Shown here piece by piece: positions 25,313 to 34,355 of a stretch of 64,000 nt of DNA; the stretch's first letter is position 1; the number at the start of each line of letters is the position of its first letter. Both the position numbers and the translations under genes were made by a program. Below the pieces are notes generated by a model. That model saw only the letters and a list, made by a program, of their open reading frames with translations, made no database searches and had not been told where the DNA came from. Source of the stretch: JAEUJM01 sp964635055 (GTDB lineage Bacteria > Actinomycetota > Acidimicrobiia > Acidimicrobiales > DATDAH01); the NCBI GenBank assembly GCA_964635055.1, contig CAZWMT010000016.1:52857-116856 (forward strand), read 5' to 3'.

Positions 25313-26539
25313 ATGGCCATCGACTTCAGCTTCCCGCCCGAGCTCGACGAGATCCGCATGAAGGTCCGTGCCTTCGTCGACGAGGTCGTGCGCCCGGTCG
25401 AGGAGCGGGCGGTCGCAGAGGACTGGGACCGGGGGCAGTGGATCAGGGGCATCATCGAGATGCGCGGCAAGGCCAAGGAGTGGGGCCTGTGGCTGCCCCA
25501 CATGCCCGAGGAGTGGGGCGGGATGGGCCTCAGCCACGTGGCCATGGCCAGCGTGTCGGCCGAGGCGGCCCGCGCCCGGATGGGCCCGTTCGCGCTCAAC
25601 GCCCAGGCGCCCGACGAGGGCAACATGCACACCCTGCTGCACTGGGCCACCGACGCCCAGAAGGAGAAGTACCTGCGGCCGTTGTGCGAGGGGGTGCAGC
25701 GGTCGTGCTTCGCGATGACCGAGCCCGAGGTGGCCGGCTCCGACCCCACGCTCATCCAGACCCACGCCTACCAGGACGGTGACGAATGGGTCATCAACGG
25801 CCACAAGTGGTTCATCTCCGGTGCCCGGGGGGCGTCGTTCGCGATCCTCATCGCCCGCACCGAGGACGACCCCGACCTGCCCCAGGCCGCCAACTCGGCC
25901 TTTCTGGTCGACATCCCCAGCGAGGGCTGGGAGGTGGTCCGTGACGTGCAGACGATGTCGGGTGGTCACAACCACTGCGAGATCCGCATCACCGACCTGC
26001 GGGTGCACGCCGACCAGATGCTCGGCGGCCGGGGCGAGGGCCATCTCCTCGGCCAGGCCCGCCTCGGCCCGGCCCGGCTGGCCCACTGCATGCGTTGGAT
26101 CGGCCAGGCCGAGACCGCCCTCGACATGATGGTGGCCCGCTCGCTGGACCGGTACTCGCACGGCTCCCTGCTGGCCGAGAAGCAGGGCATCCAGTGGATG
26201 ATCGCCGACTCCACGATGGAGCTCTACCAGGCCAAGCTCATGGTGCTGCACGCCGCCTACCTGATCGACACCGGCCGCGACTTCAAGAGCGAGGTGTCGA
26301 TGGCCAAGCACCACGTGGCCAACGCCCTCTGGAAGATCATCGACCGTGCCATCCAGGTGCACGGCGCGCTCGGCTACTCCACCGACACCCCGCTGGCCGA
26401 CATGCTCACCCAGGCCCGCTGGAGCCGCTTCGCGGACGGCGCCGACGAGATCCACCAGATGCGCATCGCCCAGCGCACCATCGCCGCCTACAAGGACCAC
26501 GGCAGCACCCGCACCGCCACCGGCGACCTGCCTGTTTGA
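25313..26539 (+). CDS. Acyl-CoA dehydrogenase
   Basis: An FAD-dependent acyl-CoA dehydrogenase, 408 aa. Typical segments are MPEEWGGMGLSHVAMA, CFAMTEPEVAGSDPTLIQT (FAD and substrate binding), WVINGHKWFISGA, and the C-terminal IDRAIQVHGALGYSTDTPLADM...ADGADEIHQM. The acid at the usual catalytic position is in the late-type (ACAD10/11-like) arrangement. The substrate chain length cannot be told from sequence. A leaderless start from TACTGT is likely. It converges on the S33 peptidase. Confidence 0.93.
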   Translation: MAIDFSFPPELDEIRMKVRAFVDEVVRPVEERAVAEDWDRGQWIRGIIEMRGKAKEWGLWLPHMPEEWGGMGLSHVAMASVSAEAARARMGPFALNAQAPDEGNMHTLLHWATDAQKEKYLRPLCEGVQRSCFAMTEPEVAGSDPTLIQTHAYQDGDEWVINGHKWFISGARGASFAILIARTEDDPDLPQAANSAFLVDIPSEGWEVVRDVQTMSGGHNHCEIRITDLRVHADQMLGGRGEGHLLGQARLGPARLAHCMRWIGQAETALDMMVARSLDRYSHGSLLAEKQGIQWMIADSTMELYQAKLMVLHAAYLIDTGRDFKSEVSMAKHHVANALWKIIDRAIQVHGALGYSTDTPLADMLTQARWSRFADGADEIHQMRIAQRTIAAYKDHGSTRTATGDLPV

Positions 26540-26581
26540 TCGCTCTTCGGCTGACGCCTCATCGCACCGTCGAGGCTCGCT

Positions 26582-26617
26582 CGTCCCTCGCTCGCCGCGC
26601 GTCCCTCGCTCGCCGCG
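26582..26617. repeat. 18-bp tandem repeat in a convergent gap
   Basis: CGTCCCTCGCTCGCCGCG occurs twice head-to-tail between the acyl-CoA dehydrogenase and the S33 peptidase stops. Read on the reverse strand it encodes a repeated ...RAASEG... peptide, similar in flavour to the relay ORFs but without start or stop overlaps. No terminator is obvious in the 127-nt gap. Confidence 0.6.
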
Positions 26618-26666
26618 CGTCGTCTCGCCTCGTCGCCTGATGGTCTGTGAGCGGGGGTGTCCCCGC

Positions 26667-28106
26667 CTACTCGCAGACGGTGCCGTCGGCGGGTAGTTCG
26701 AGGGTGATGAGGTACTGCGCCACCGCGTCGTCGACGCACTGGCTGCGGCCCGAGCCGACGTGGCCGGCGGCGTCGAGGGTGAGCAGGCGGCCCTGTTCGA
26801 GGTTGTCGGCCACGTCGACCGCCTGCTGGTACGGCGTGGCGGCGTCGCCGGTGTTGCCCACCACCAGGACGGGCGGCGACCCGGGTGCGGTCACCTCGTG
26901 GGGATCGCCCGACGGTGGGGCCGGCCAGAAGGCGCAGGGCAGGAGCTCGTTGGCCACCGAGGCGCCGGTGCGCGGCGCCACGGCGATCAGCTGGTCGGCG
27001 AACTCCTGGTAGGCGGCGCCGCCTTGGGGCACCGGCGAGTCGACGCACTCGACCGCGGCGTAGGGGGTGTAGGCGCCGAGGTCGTAGTACTGCTGGGCGA
27101 GATCGTTCAGGCCCTGGCCGTCGCCGGCGTCGGCGTCGGCCAGCGCCTGCCACAGCGCGGCGTCGTCACCCGAGTCGAATTCATAGGTGACGTAGACCGC
27201 AGCGGTCTGCAGCTCGGCCGGGCCCACCTCGCCGTCGCCCCCGGGGAGCGGCTGGTCGTCGATGGCGGCCGCGACCCGGTCGTAGGTGGCCGCGGCATCG
27301 TCGAGCGGGCACGAGGGGTCGTCGTCGCAGGCGGCCAGCACCGAGTCGACCTGGGCCTCGATGGCCTCGCCCTGGGTCAACAGGAAGTCGCTCAGTCCCT
27401 GGGTGGGGTCGACGACGCCGTCGAGCACCATCGCCCGGGTGCGCTCGGGGAACTGCTCCACGTAGCCGAGGCCCAGCGCGGTGCCGTACGAGAAGCCCGC
27501 GTAGGAGATCTGATCCTCGCCGAGCGCCTCGCGGATCGCGTCCATGTCCTGCACCACGTCGGCCGTGCCGATGTGGGGGAGCAGCTCGCCGTCCTCCGCC
27601 TCGCACTCCTCGGCGACCGCCCTGGCGGCGCGGTCGAGGGCACGCTGCTCGCCCGCGTCGTCGGGCTGGGGGTCGAGGTCGAGGAAGGGGTCGACCTCGT
27701 CGCCGCACTCGAGCGGGTCACTGTCGCCGACGCCGCGGGGATCCCAACCGATGAGATCGAAGCGGTCGAGCACCTCCTGCGGGAACGGGCGGGCGAGCGC
27801 GAACTCGATCCCGCTGGCGCCGGGGCCGCCCGGGTTGGTGAGCAGCACGCCGAGGCGCGCGTCGGGATCGGCCGCCGGGATGCGCACCACCGACAGGTCG
27901 ATGGTGGGCCCATCCGGCGCCGCGTGGTCGAGGGGGACCGCCAGCGTGCCGCACTCCGCCGATCCGCACGGGGTGAAGTCGATGGCCACGTCGCCCGGGG
28001 CCGGGGTGCTCGTGGCCGACGACTGCACCCCGCTGCCGCAGGCGGTGATCGCCGCCGCCACGCAGAGGACGAGCGCGGCAACGGCGAGTGACTGGCGTCT
28101 GGGCAT
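26667..28106 (-). CDS. Lipoprotein S33-family peptidase (tripeptidyl aminopeptidase-like)
   Basis: A 479-aa secreted alpha/beta-hydrolase. The signal peptide ends in a lipobox (AAAITAC, Cys23). The catalytic part has NPGGPGASGIEF (oxyanion hole), FDLIGWDPRGVGDSDPL, the nucleophile in YAGFSYGTALGLGY near residue 204, and the C-terminal TAP-like domain with VLVVGNTGDAATPYQQA (Asp) and AAGHVGSGRSQCVDDAV (His). Related Streptomyces enzymes release tripeptides from protein N-termini. The ATG is preceded by TAGCCT (reverse, gap 7). It is divergent from the F420-type oxidoreductase. Confidence 0.9.
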   Translation of the reverse strand: MPRRQSLAVAALVLCVAAAITACGSGVQSSATSTPAPGDVAIDFTPCGSAECGTLAVPLDHAAPDGPTIDLSVVRIPAADPDARLGVLLTNPGGPGASGIEFALARPFPQEVLDRFDLIGWDPRGVGDSDPLECGDEVDPFLDLDPQPDDAGEQRALDRAARAVAEECEAEDGELLPHIGTADVVQDMDAIREALGEDQISYAGFSYGTALGLGYVEQFPERTRAMVLDGVVDPTQGLSDFLLTQGEAIEAQVDSVLAACDDDPSCPLDDAAATYDRVAAAIDDQPLPGGDGEVGPAELQTAAVYVTYEFDSGDDAALWQALADADAGDGQGLNDLAQQYYDLGAYTPYAAVECVDSPVPQGGAAYQEFADQLIAVAPRTGASVANELLPCAFWPAPPSGDPHEVTAPGSPPVLVVGNTGDAATPYQQAVDVADNLEQGRLLTLDAAGHVGSGRSQCVDDAVAQYLITLELPADGTVCE

Positions 28107-28140
28107 CGGCGCGAGGCTACGGGCCTCCTAACCTGGCGCC
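28107..28140. promoter_or_regulatory. Divergent leaderless promoters
   Basis: A 34-nt gap between two start codons. TAGCCT (28119-28114, reverse) lies 7 nt before the peptidase ATG and TAACCT (28129-28134) lies 6 nt before the forward ATG at 28141. No ribosome-binding site fits on either side. Confidence 0.65.
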
Positions 28141-29106
28141 ATGTCATCCCCCTTCCACGTCGGCGTGTTCACCCCCCAGGGGTGGAAGACCGAGCTCTCG
28201 TCCATCAGTGACCCGCAGCAGCAGTGGCAGCGGGTGGTCGACACCGCCGTCCTCGCCGAGGAGCTGGGGTACGACTCCATCTGGGTCTACGACCACGTGC
28301 ACAACGTCCCTGTGCCGTCGAACGAGTCCATCTTCGAGTGCTGGACCACGATGGCCGCGCTCAGCCAGGTCACCAGCCGCATCCGCCTCGGCCAGATGGT
28401 CGGCTGCGCCGGCTATCGCAACCCTGGCCTGCTGGCCAAGATCACCTCGAACATCGACGTGATGAGCGGGGGTCGCCTGGACTGGGGCATCGGCGGCGGC
28501 TGGTACGACCAGGAGTACAAGGCCTACGGCTACGACTTCCCCGAGGCCAAGGTGCGCCTCGGCATGCTGCGCGACACCGTCGAGATCGTGAAGGCCATGT
28601 GGCGCGACGCCGAGGCCACCCACGAGGGCACCTACCTCTCGGTCGCCGGCGCCCAGTGCGACCCGAAGCCGTTGCAGGCCCCCCATCCGCCCATCTGGAT
28701 CGGCGGTGGTGGCGAGCAGGTCACCCTGCGCATCGTCGCCCGCCTGGCCGACTACTCGAACTTCGGGGGCAAGCCCGACGAGTGGACGCACAAGTGCGAG
28801 GTGCTCAAGGGCCACTGCCAGGCGGTGGGACGCGACTACGACGAGATCACCAAGACCTGGTCGCCCGACCTCTTCCTCCGCGAGACCGAGGCCGAGGTGG
28901 TCGCAGCCGGCTCCAAGTCGGGCTTCGGTGAGCCGTTCGAGTCGTGGCAGGCGGGCAACCTGGTGGGCACGCCCGAGCAGGTCGCCGAGCGCATCGCCAC
29001 CTACCGCGAGCGGGACTGTGGCGGCATCGTGGCGTGGTGCTCCGACTACCCCGAGCACGAGACGCTCCGCCTCTTCGCCGAGCAGGTCCTGCCGGCGCTG
29101 CGCTGA
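28141..29106 (+). CDS. LLM-class F420-dependent oxidoreductase
   Basis: A luciferase-like TIM-barrel monooxygenase/reductase, 321 aa. Features are AEELGYDSIWVYDHVH near residue 40, RIRLGQMVGCAGYRNPGLLAKITSNIDVMSGGRLDWGIGGGWYDQEYKAYGYDF (residues about 80-135, the cofactor pocket of F420-type members), and LQAPHPPIWIGGGGEQVTLR. F420 rather than FMN is inferred from this subfamily and from the actinobacterial setting. The substrate is unknown. Confidence 0.88.
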   Translation: MSSPFHVGVFTPQGWKTELSSISDPQQQWQRVVDTAVLAEELGYDSIWVYDHVHNVPVPSNESIFECWTTMAALSQVTSRIRLGQMVGCAGYRNPGLLAKITSNIDVMSGGRLDWGIGGGWYDQEYKAYGYDFPEAKVRLGMLRDTVEIVKAMWRDAEATHEGTYLSVAGAQCDPKPLQAPHPPIWIGGGGEQVTLRIVARLADYSNFGGKPDEWTHKCEVLKGHCQAVGRDYDEITKTWSPDLFLRETEAEVVAAGSKSGFGEPFESWQAGNLVGTPEQVAERIATYRERDCGGIVAWCSDYPEHETLRLFAEQVLPALR

Positions 29107-29124
29107 TCGGCGGTCGGCCCTGCG

Positions 29125-30849
29125 ATGACGCGGCGCAGCCGAGGCCTGGGGACCGCCGCGCTCGCCCTCGTGGTCCTCGCCGCCGCGGTGAGCGCCGCCG
29201 GCGCAAGCGCGGGCGACCGGGGTGGTCGGGGCGTCGGCACGGCGCCGCCGGCGGCGCGGGATCCGGGTGCCGTCACCGTGGTCGGGTCGGTGGCGGGCGA
29301 CGACTGGTCGTTGCCGCCGGGCACGCCGGTGGCAGCCGACTCGGGGTTCTTCTCGGAGTCGGCGAACCCGTCGCGCCACATCGACACCCGGGTGGTCGAC
29401 GTGACCTAGCGGATGGTCGAGCCCGCCGACGGGGACTACCGCGACGACCTGGCCGGTGGCGCCGAGGGCGACCGGTTCGCCCCGCTCGCCGACCAGCTCG
29501 AGGGCACGGGGCCGTTCTGGCTGCGGGTGTGGATCAGCAACGTCGACTGGGCGCCGCAGTGGGTGGTCGACGACTGCGGGCTCGAGCCCGCGGGCAGGGA
29601 CGAGTCGGGCCAGGAGCACCTGCCGGTGTGGGACCCGTGCTTCTGGGGCCACGCCGTCGACCTCTACCGTCACCTGTTCGTCGACCTGGGTCTGCGCGAC
29701 GACCCCCGACTGGTGCTGGCCTACGTGCCCGGCGCGTTCGCCTGGACGGAGTTCGACCTCGACGTGGTCGACCAGGCGGTGGCCGCCGGCGACCTCACCG
29801 TCGACCAGTTCACGGCCTGGTTCGGCCGGATGGTGGACGACCTCACCGGGCTGATGGGTGACCAGGCCCACAAGCTGGTGTTCACCGGCGAGGACCATCC
29901 GTTCGCGTCGTCGCTCGGCCCGGCGGACGACCTGCTGGCCCGCGAGGCGGTGACCGCCGGCATGGGGGTGCGCACGGGCATCTCCGAACTGTCCAACTTC
30001 CACCTGAACGAGGTGCCCGCCTACGGCACGACGATCGGTGCCGACGGCCACCTGGTGACCGACGAGTCCTGGGTGCTCCGGGACCCGGGCCGGATCTCGG
30101 CGGCCGAGCACGAGTGCTTCCGGGACTGCGGGTTCGACGCCGACGCCCTCGGCTACGCGATCCGCCAGGCGAACCTGCACGCCCTGGCCGCGCTGCGCAC
30201 GAACTGGCTCTACGTCGTGCCCGGCGACAGCTACCTCGACCGCTTCGCCGCCCACTGGGAGTGGGTGCGCCACAGCCTCGGGCAGCGGGCGGGCACCTCC
30301 GCCGATGCCTGGGTGGCCCTGCGGCGAGCCGACGACGTGTTCTGGGCCGACGACGACCAGGCCGCCGGCGCGGGGGTCGACTGGGCCAGGCGCCCGCAGG
30401 TGCGCAACCTCGAGCGCTGGGTCACCCAGACCGATGCCGTCGAGGGTTGCCACAGCCGCCTCGGCCACGAGGTGCACGTGGGCGAGCTGGCGCCGGAGAA
30501 CGGCACCGCCGTCGAGGGCCGGCGCACCGACGCCCCGCACGGGCAGAACCACCTGTGCCTCCGGGTCGACGACGCGTTCGTCGACCCCGACGCCACGGCG
30601 AGCGTCGACGTGCTGGTCACCTACCTCGATCGGGGGCGAGGTGCCTTCCGTCTGACCGTGCCCGGCGCCGGCGGACGGTTGCGCTCACCAGAGGTCGCCC
30701 TCACCGACTCGGGCCGGCGCCGCACGGTGCGCTTCCACATCGAGAACGGGCGCTTCGACGCGTCGTTGCCCGGCGCGGTCGACCTGCGGATCAGCCGGGT
30801 GCGCGGTGGCGACGTGGACGTGCAGTTCGTCCGTGTCGTGAAGCCCTGA
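29125..30849 (+). pseudogene. Secreted glycosidase-like protein interrupted by an in-frame TAG
   Basis: Two open segments, 29125-29406 and 29413-30849, are in the same frame and are separated only by TAG at 29407-29409. The first begins with a signal peptide (GTAALALVVLAAAVSAAGASAG) and ends RHIDTRVVDVT. The second resumes RMVEPADGDYRDDLAG. Replacing TAG by TGG gives DVTWRMVEPADGDY, the usual opening of TIM-barrel glycoside hydrolases (vtW..lEP..G.y). Barrel-like segments follow (FWLRVWISNVDW, LVLAYVPGAFAW, HKLVFTGEDHPF) and a beta-rich C-terminal domain. One W-to-stop change in an otherwise intact 574-codon gene implies recent inactivation, an assembly error or readthrough. The exact family is not certain. 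Confidence 0.8.
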
Positions 30850-30852
30850 CCG

Positions 30853-31308
30853 TCACTCGTAGTAGCGGTAGACCACCTCGGCCACACACGACGGTTTGGG
30901 CGCGCCCTCGACCTCGAACGTGAGCTTCATGGCCACCTGGCAGCCGCCGGTGACCTCGTCCACCGACACCAGTTCGGCGCCGGCCCGCAGCTTCGCGCCG
31001 ACCGGCACGGGTGACGGGAAGCGCACCTTCTCGCAGCCGTAGTTCACGCCCATCGAGAAGCCGTGCACCTCGACGATCTGTGGCAGCAGCGACGGCGCCA
31101 GCGACAGGGTGAGGTAGCCGTGGGCGATGGGGCCGCCGAAGGGGCCGCTCTTGGCCCGCTCCGGGTCGACGTGGATCCACTGGTGGTCACCCGTGGCGTC
31201 GGCGAACAGGTTCACCTGCTCCTGGGTGATCTCCAGGTAGGGGCTGAAGCCGAGGTGCTCGCCCACCTTGGCCTTGAGGTCGTCGATGCCGTTCAGGACG
31301 GTGGTCAT
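30853..31308 (-). CDS. MaoC-type (R)-enoyl-CoA hydratase
   Basis: A hot-dog-fold hydratase, 151 aa. The catalytic motif FADATGDHQWIHVDPERAKSGPFGGPIAHGYLTLSL (about residues 35-70) contains the Asp/His pair (D40, H45 region) of the hydratase 2 family. It hydrates enoyl-CoA in fatty-acid turnover or related pathways. The 3' end nearly abuts the end of the glycosidase-like gene. No TAnnnT box is obvious; the start is the ATG at 31308. Confidence 0.92.
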   Translation of the reverse strand: MTTVLNGIDDLKAKVGEHLGFSPYLEITQEQVNLFADATGDHQWIHVDPERAKSGPFGGPIAHGYLTLSLAPSLLPQIVEVHGFSMGVNYGCEKVRFPSPVPVGAKLRAGAELVSVDEVTGGCQVAMKLTFEVEGAPKPSCVAEVVYRYYE

Positions 31309-31345
31309 GCCCCGATCATGCCCTGACCGGGTGGCTCGGAACCAG

Positions 31346-31699
31346 CTACTGGAACCAGATCCGCTGGTAGTCCCGGCTCTGGGGGTGCACCAGGAGCGCG
31401 AACAGGGCCACCGGGAACATCGCCTCGATGATGAGGGTCATGCTCAGGCCGCTGACGACCAGTGCGAACACGAGGCCGACGACCGGCAGCGCCGCCAGCA
31501 CCACGCCCAGCACGTAGCCCCACTTCCGCTCGTTGGCGATGCCGTAGCCGGCCGCCACGTTGCCCACGGCGAGGGCCAACAGGATGGGGTTGCCGAGGCC
31601 GCCGAAGAGCACGCTGAACGCCGCGCTGATATAGAGCAGGAACACGGCGATCTGGAGGGTCTGCGGTTGCGAGGCATTGGTCCACCGGCGGGTCTGCAT
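31346..31699 (-). CDS. Small integral membrane protein
   Basis: A 117-aa protein with three to four hydrophobic helices (LQIAVFLLYISAAFSVLFGG, ILLALAVGNVAAGYGIA, VLGVVLAALPVVGLVFALVVSG, IEAMFPVALFALLVH) and a polar tail DYQRIWFQ. I do not recognise the family. Its ATG (rc of 31697-31699) shares two bases with the ATG of the divergent nucleotidyltransferase gene at 31698. Confidence 0.75.
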   Translation of the reverse strand: MQTRRWTNASQPQTLQIAVFLLYISAAFSVLFGGLGNPILLALAVGNVAAGYGIANERKWGYVLGVVLAALPVVGLVFALVVSGLSMTLIIEAMFPVALFALLVHPQSRDYQRIWFQ

Positions 31700-32456
31700 G
31701 GCTGACAGTCTGGCAGGGCACCTGGCCGGTTTGATACTCGCCGCCGGTGCCGGGACCCGCCTGCGCCCGCTCACGCGCGAGCGACCGAAGGCCCTCTGCC
31801 CCGTGGGCGGCGTGGCGTTGGTCGACCTGGCCATCGCCCGGGTCGCACCGCTCGTCGGGGGCCTCGCGGTCAACGTGCATCACGGCCGGGACCAACTCGA
31901 GGCGCACCTGGGTGACCGGGTTCACGTGTCGATCGAGGCCGAGCGGGCCCTGGGCACCGCCGGCGCCGTCGGGGCGTTGCGCGAGTGGGTGGCGGGGCGG
32001 GGGCTCGTGGTGGTGAACGCCGATGCCTGGTGCCCGGGGCCGCTCGACGCCCTGGTCGACGGGTGGGACGGCGACCGGGTACGGGTGATGGTCGTGGGCG
32101 CCGACGAGCTCCGCCCCCGGGTGTCGATCGCCGGCAGCCTGCTGCCCTGGACCGCCGTCGAGGCGCTGGAGGCCGAGCCCTCGGGGCTGTACGAGCGCTG
32201 CTGGCGGCCGGCAGCCCACCGGGGGGCACTGGAGGTTGTCCGCCACGACGGCCCGTTCGTGGACTGCGGCACCCCGGCCGACTACCTGGCGGCCAACCTG
32301 GCCGTGTCCGGCGGGGTGTCGGTGATCGGCGCCGGTGCCGAGATCGCCGGCGTCGTGGAGCGCTCGGTGGTGTGGGACGGAGCCGTGGTGCACGAGGGGG
32401 AGGTGCTGCGCGACGCCGTGCGCACCACCGGGGGCCTCACCGTGCTGGTGCGGTAG
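31698..32456 (+). CDS. Sugar-phosphate nucleotidyltransferase
   Basis: A 252-aa NTP-transferase (Rossmann-like GT-A fold). The signature LAGLILAAGAGTRLRPLTRERPKALCPVGG (residues 9-38) binds the nucleotide and phosphate; VVVNADAWCPGPLD carries the metal-binding Asp, and FVDCGTPADYLAANL closes the catalytic domain. A short C-terminal left-handed-helix-like part (VIGAGAEIAGVVERSVVWDGAVV) resembles GDP-mannose pyrophosphorylases. It probably makes an NDP-sugar for the cell envelope. The 3' end overlaps the convergent rlmN by 20 nt. Confidence 0.87.
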   Translation: MADSLAGHLAGLILAAGAGTRLRPLTRERPKALCPVGGVALVDLAIARVAPLVGGLAVNVHHGRDQLEAHLGDRVHVSIEAERALGTAGAVGALREWVAGRGLVVVNADAWCPGPLDALVDGWDGDRVRVMVVGADELRPRVSIAGSLLPWTAVEALEAEPSGLYERCWRPAAHRGALEVVRHDGPFVDCGTPADYLAANLAVSGGVSVIGAGAEIAGVVERSVVWDGAVVHEGEVLRDAVRTTGGLTVLVR

Positions 32457-33483
32457 GCGGCCGCCGACCGGGCTGGGACACGTGGGTGGCTCGCAGCTGC
32501 CCACAGGCGGCGTCGATCGACGTCCCCCGGTTGCGCCGGACGGTGGCGTTGGCGCCGAGGCCGGCGAGCCGCTCCGCGAAGGCGGCCACCCGATCGGGCG
32601 GGCTGCCCCGGGTGGCGTAGCCGGCGGTCGGGTTCAGCGGGATCAGGTTGACGTGGGCGCGGAGGGACCGGGCGAAGTCGGCCAGCTCGGCGGCATCGCG
32701 GGGCCGGTCGTTCACGCCGTCGATGAGGGCCCATTCGAGCGACAGGCGCCGGTTCTTGGCGGCCAGGTACTCGGCGCACGCCTGGTGCAGCACCCCGAGG
32801 GGGTAGCGCCGGTTGAGCGGCACCAGCTGGTCGCGGAGGGTGTCATTGGCCGCGTGGAGCGACACGGCCAGGTTCACGGGCAGGTCCTCGCCCGCCATCC
32901 GCCGGATGCCGGGCACGACACCGACGGTCGACACGGTGAGGTGGCGGGCCGACAACCCCAGCTGGCCGTGGAGCAGCCGGACCGCGTCCCAGGTGCGCTC
33001 GTAGTTGGCCAAGGGCTCACCCATGCCCATGAACACCACGTTCGACAGGCGCCGCGGCGCGGCCGCGGCCCGGGCCCGCACCACCTGCTCGACGATCTCG
33101 CCAACGGTGAGGTTGCGGTCGAAGCCGGCCTGGCCGGTGGCACAGAACCCGCACGCCATGGCGCACCCCGCCTGGGTGCTGATGCACACGGTGGAGCGCC
33201 CGGGGTAGTGCATCAGGACGGTCTCCACCTGATGGCCGTCGGCGAGCCCCCAGAGCCACTTGATCGTGTCGCCGCCGTCGCCCACCGACTCGGTGACCGG
33301 TGCCAGCGCCGCCGGGAGCGCCTCGCCGAGTCGGGTGCGCAGGGCGGCGGGCAGGTTGGTCATCTCGTCGGGGCCGACACCCCGTTCGTAGAGCCCCTGC
33401 CACACCTGGTCGACCCGGTAGCCCGGCTCGTCGGCCAGCAGCTCGGCGAGCGCGGCCCGGGGGGTGTCGTAACGGCTGGCCAC
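32437..33483 (-). CDS. rlmN: 23S rRNA (adenine2503-C2)-methyltransferase
   Basis: A radical-SAM RNA methyltransferase, 348 aa, that methylates C2 of A2503 in 23S rRNA and A37 of some tRNAs. The iron-sulfur cysteines are C107, C111 and C114 in GCAMACGFCATGQ. MGMGEPLANY, STVGVVPGIRRMA and SLHAANDTLRDQLVPLNRRYPL follow. The second catalytic Cys lies in RGTSIDAACGQL near the C-terminus. The GTG at 33483 is preceded by TACCCT (reverse, gap 7). Confidence 0.95.
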   Translation of the reverse strand: MASRYDTPRAALAELLADEPGYRVDQVWQGLYERGVGPDEMTNLPAALRTRLGEALPAALAPVTESVGDGGDTIKWLWGLADGHQVETVLMHYPGRSTVCISTQAGCAMACGFCATGQAGFDRNLTVGEIVEQVVRARAAAAPRRLSNVVFMGMGEPLANYERTWDAVRLLHGQLGLSARHLTVSTVGVVPGIRRMAGEDLPVNLAVSLHAANDTLRDQLVPLNRRYPLGVLHQACAEYLAAKNRRLSLEWALIDGVNDRPRDAAELADFARSLRAHVNLIPLNPTAGYATRGSPPDRVAAFAERLAGLGANATVRRNRGTSIDAACGQLRATHVSQPGRRPPTAPAR

Positions 33484-33533
33484 CGCTCCGAGGGTAGGGG
33501 TCGCGCCCGTGCCCTCCCTATAACGTGAGCCGT

Positions 33534-34304
33534 GTGACCACGGCAGCCGAGGGCGATCACGAGCGATCGCGCGACGAGACGCTCGTCGACCTCACCGCCG
33601 AGGGGCCGGTCCCCAAGCACAAGCACCGCGACGTGCAGGGCGGGGTGGCGCGGGCCGCGGTGTTCGGTGCCAGCGACGGCCTGGTGTCGAACGTCTCGCT
33701 CATCCTGGGCGTGGCCGGCGCCAACCCCGGTGCCGGGGTGGTGCGGCTGGCGGGCCTGGCCGGTTGGATCGCCGGTGCCATCTCCATGGCGGCAGGCGAG
33801 TACGGCTCCATGAAGGCCCAGACCGAGCTGCTCGAGCACGAGCTGAACCTGGAGCGCATCGAGCTGCGCCGCAACCCGGGCGTCGAGACCCGGGAGCTGG
33901 CCGAGCTCTACGAGGAGCGGGGGATCGCCCCCGACCTGGCCTACGACCTGGCCCGGTCGATGATGCGCGACCCCGAGCTGGCCCTCGAGACGCACGCTCG
34001 CGAGGAGCTCGGCATCGACCCCGGTGCCCTCGGCTCACCGGGGGGCGCGGCCCTGGCCTCGTTCGGCACCTTCTCGGTGGGCGCCCTGCTGCCCCTGCTG
34101 CCCTGGCTGTTCGGTGGTGGCGCCGGCGCGGTGGTGGCCTCGGTCGTGCTCGGTGTCATCGGAGCGGCCACCGTCGGCGTGCTGCTGGCCCGTTCCACCC
34201 ACGGCTCCTACCCCCGCCTCATCCTCCGCTACGTGGGCATCGCCGTGCTGGCCGGCAGCGTCACCTACCTGGTGGGGTCACTGGTCGGGGTGTCGACCGC
34301 CTGA
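33534..34304 (+). CDS. VIT1/CCC1-family transporter
   Basis: A 256-aa membrane protein of the VIT1/CCC1 (iron/manganese) family. The N-terminal KHRDVQGGVARAAVFGASDGLVSNVSLILGVAG opens the first helices; AGAISMAAGEYGSMKAQTEL is the conserved metal-translocating helix. A cytoplasmic metal-binding helical domain (LEHELNLERIELRRNP...MMRDPELALETHAREELGI) and three C-terminal helices follow. The metal is likely Fe(II) or Mn(II), by family. TATAAC at 33519-33524 places a leaderless start at the GTG at 33534; an in-frame GTG at 33525 is the alternative. Confidence 0.9.
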   Translation: MTTAAEGDHERSRDETLVDLTAEGPVPKHKHRDVQGGVARAAVFGASDGLVSNVSLILGVAGANPGAGVVRLAGLAGWIAGAISMAAGEYGSMKAQTELLEHELNLERIELRRNPGVETRELAELYEERGIAPDLAYDLARSMMRDPELALETHAREELGIDPGALGSPGGAALASFGTFSVGALLPLLPWLFGGGAGAVVASVVLGVIGAATVGVLLARSTHGSYPRLILRYVGIAVLAGSVTYLVGSLVGVSTA

Positions 34305-34321
34305 GCGTCGACCGCCTGAGC
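34292..34321. repeat. 15-bp tandem duplication over the VIT1 stop codon
   Basis: GTCGACCGCCTGAGC occurs twice head-to-tail. The first copy contains the stop codon of the transporter gene, the second lies just after it, so a translating ribosome that read through would meet the same stop again. It looks like a simple slippage duplication. Confidence 0.75.
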
Positions 34322-34355
34322 GAGGGTCCCGGACCGACCCCGGGCCACCGCGCGA

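Noticed and set aside
26548..26640. Relay ORF after the acyl-CoA dehydrogenase
   Set aside because: The gap lies between convergent genes, so no downstream start is bridged; only the tandem repeat is reported.
29413..30849. Independent gene starting at the ATG at 29413
   Set aside because: It would lack the signal peptide and begin inside a conserved strand; the upstream frame matches exactly up to the TAG, so one split gene explains the data better.
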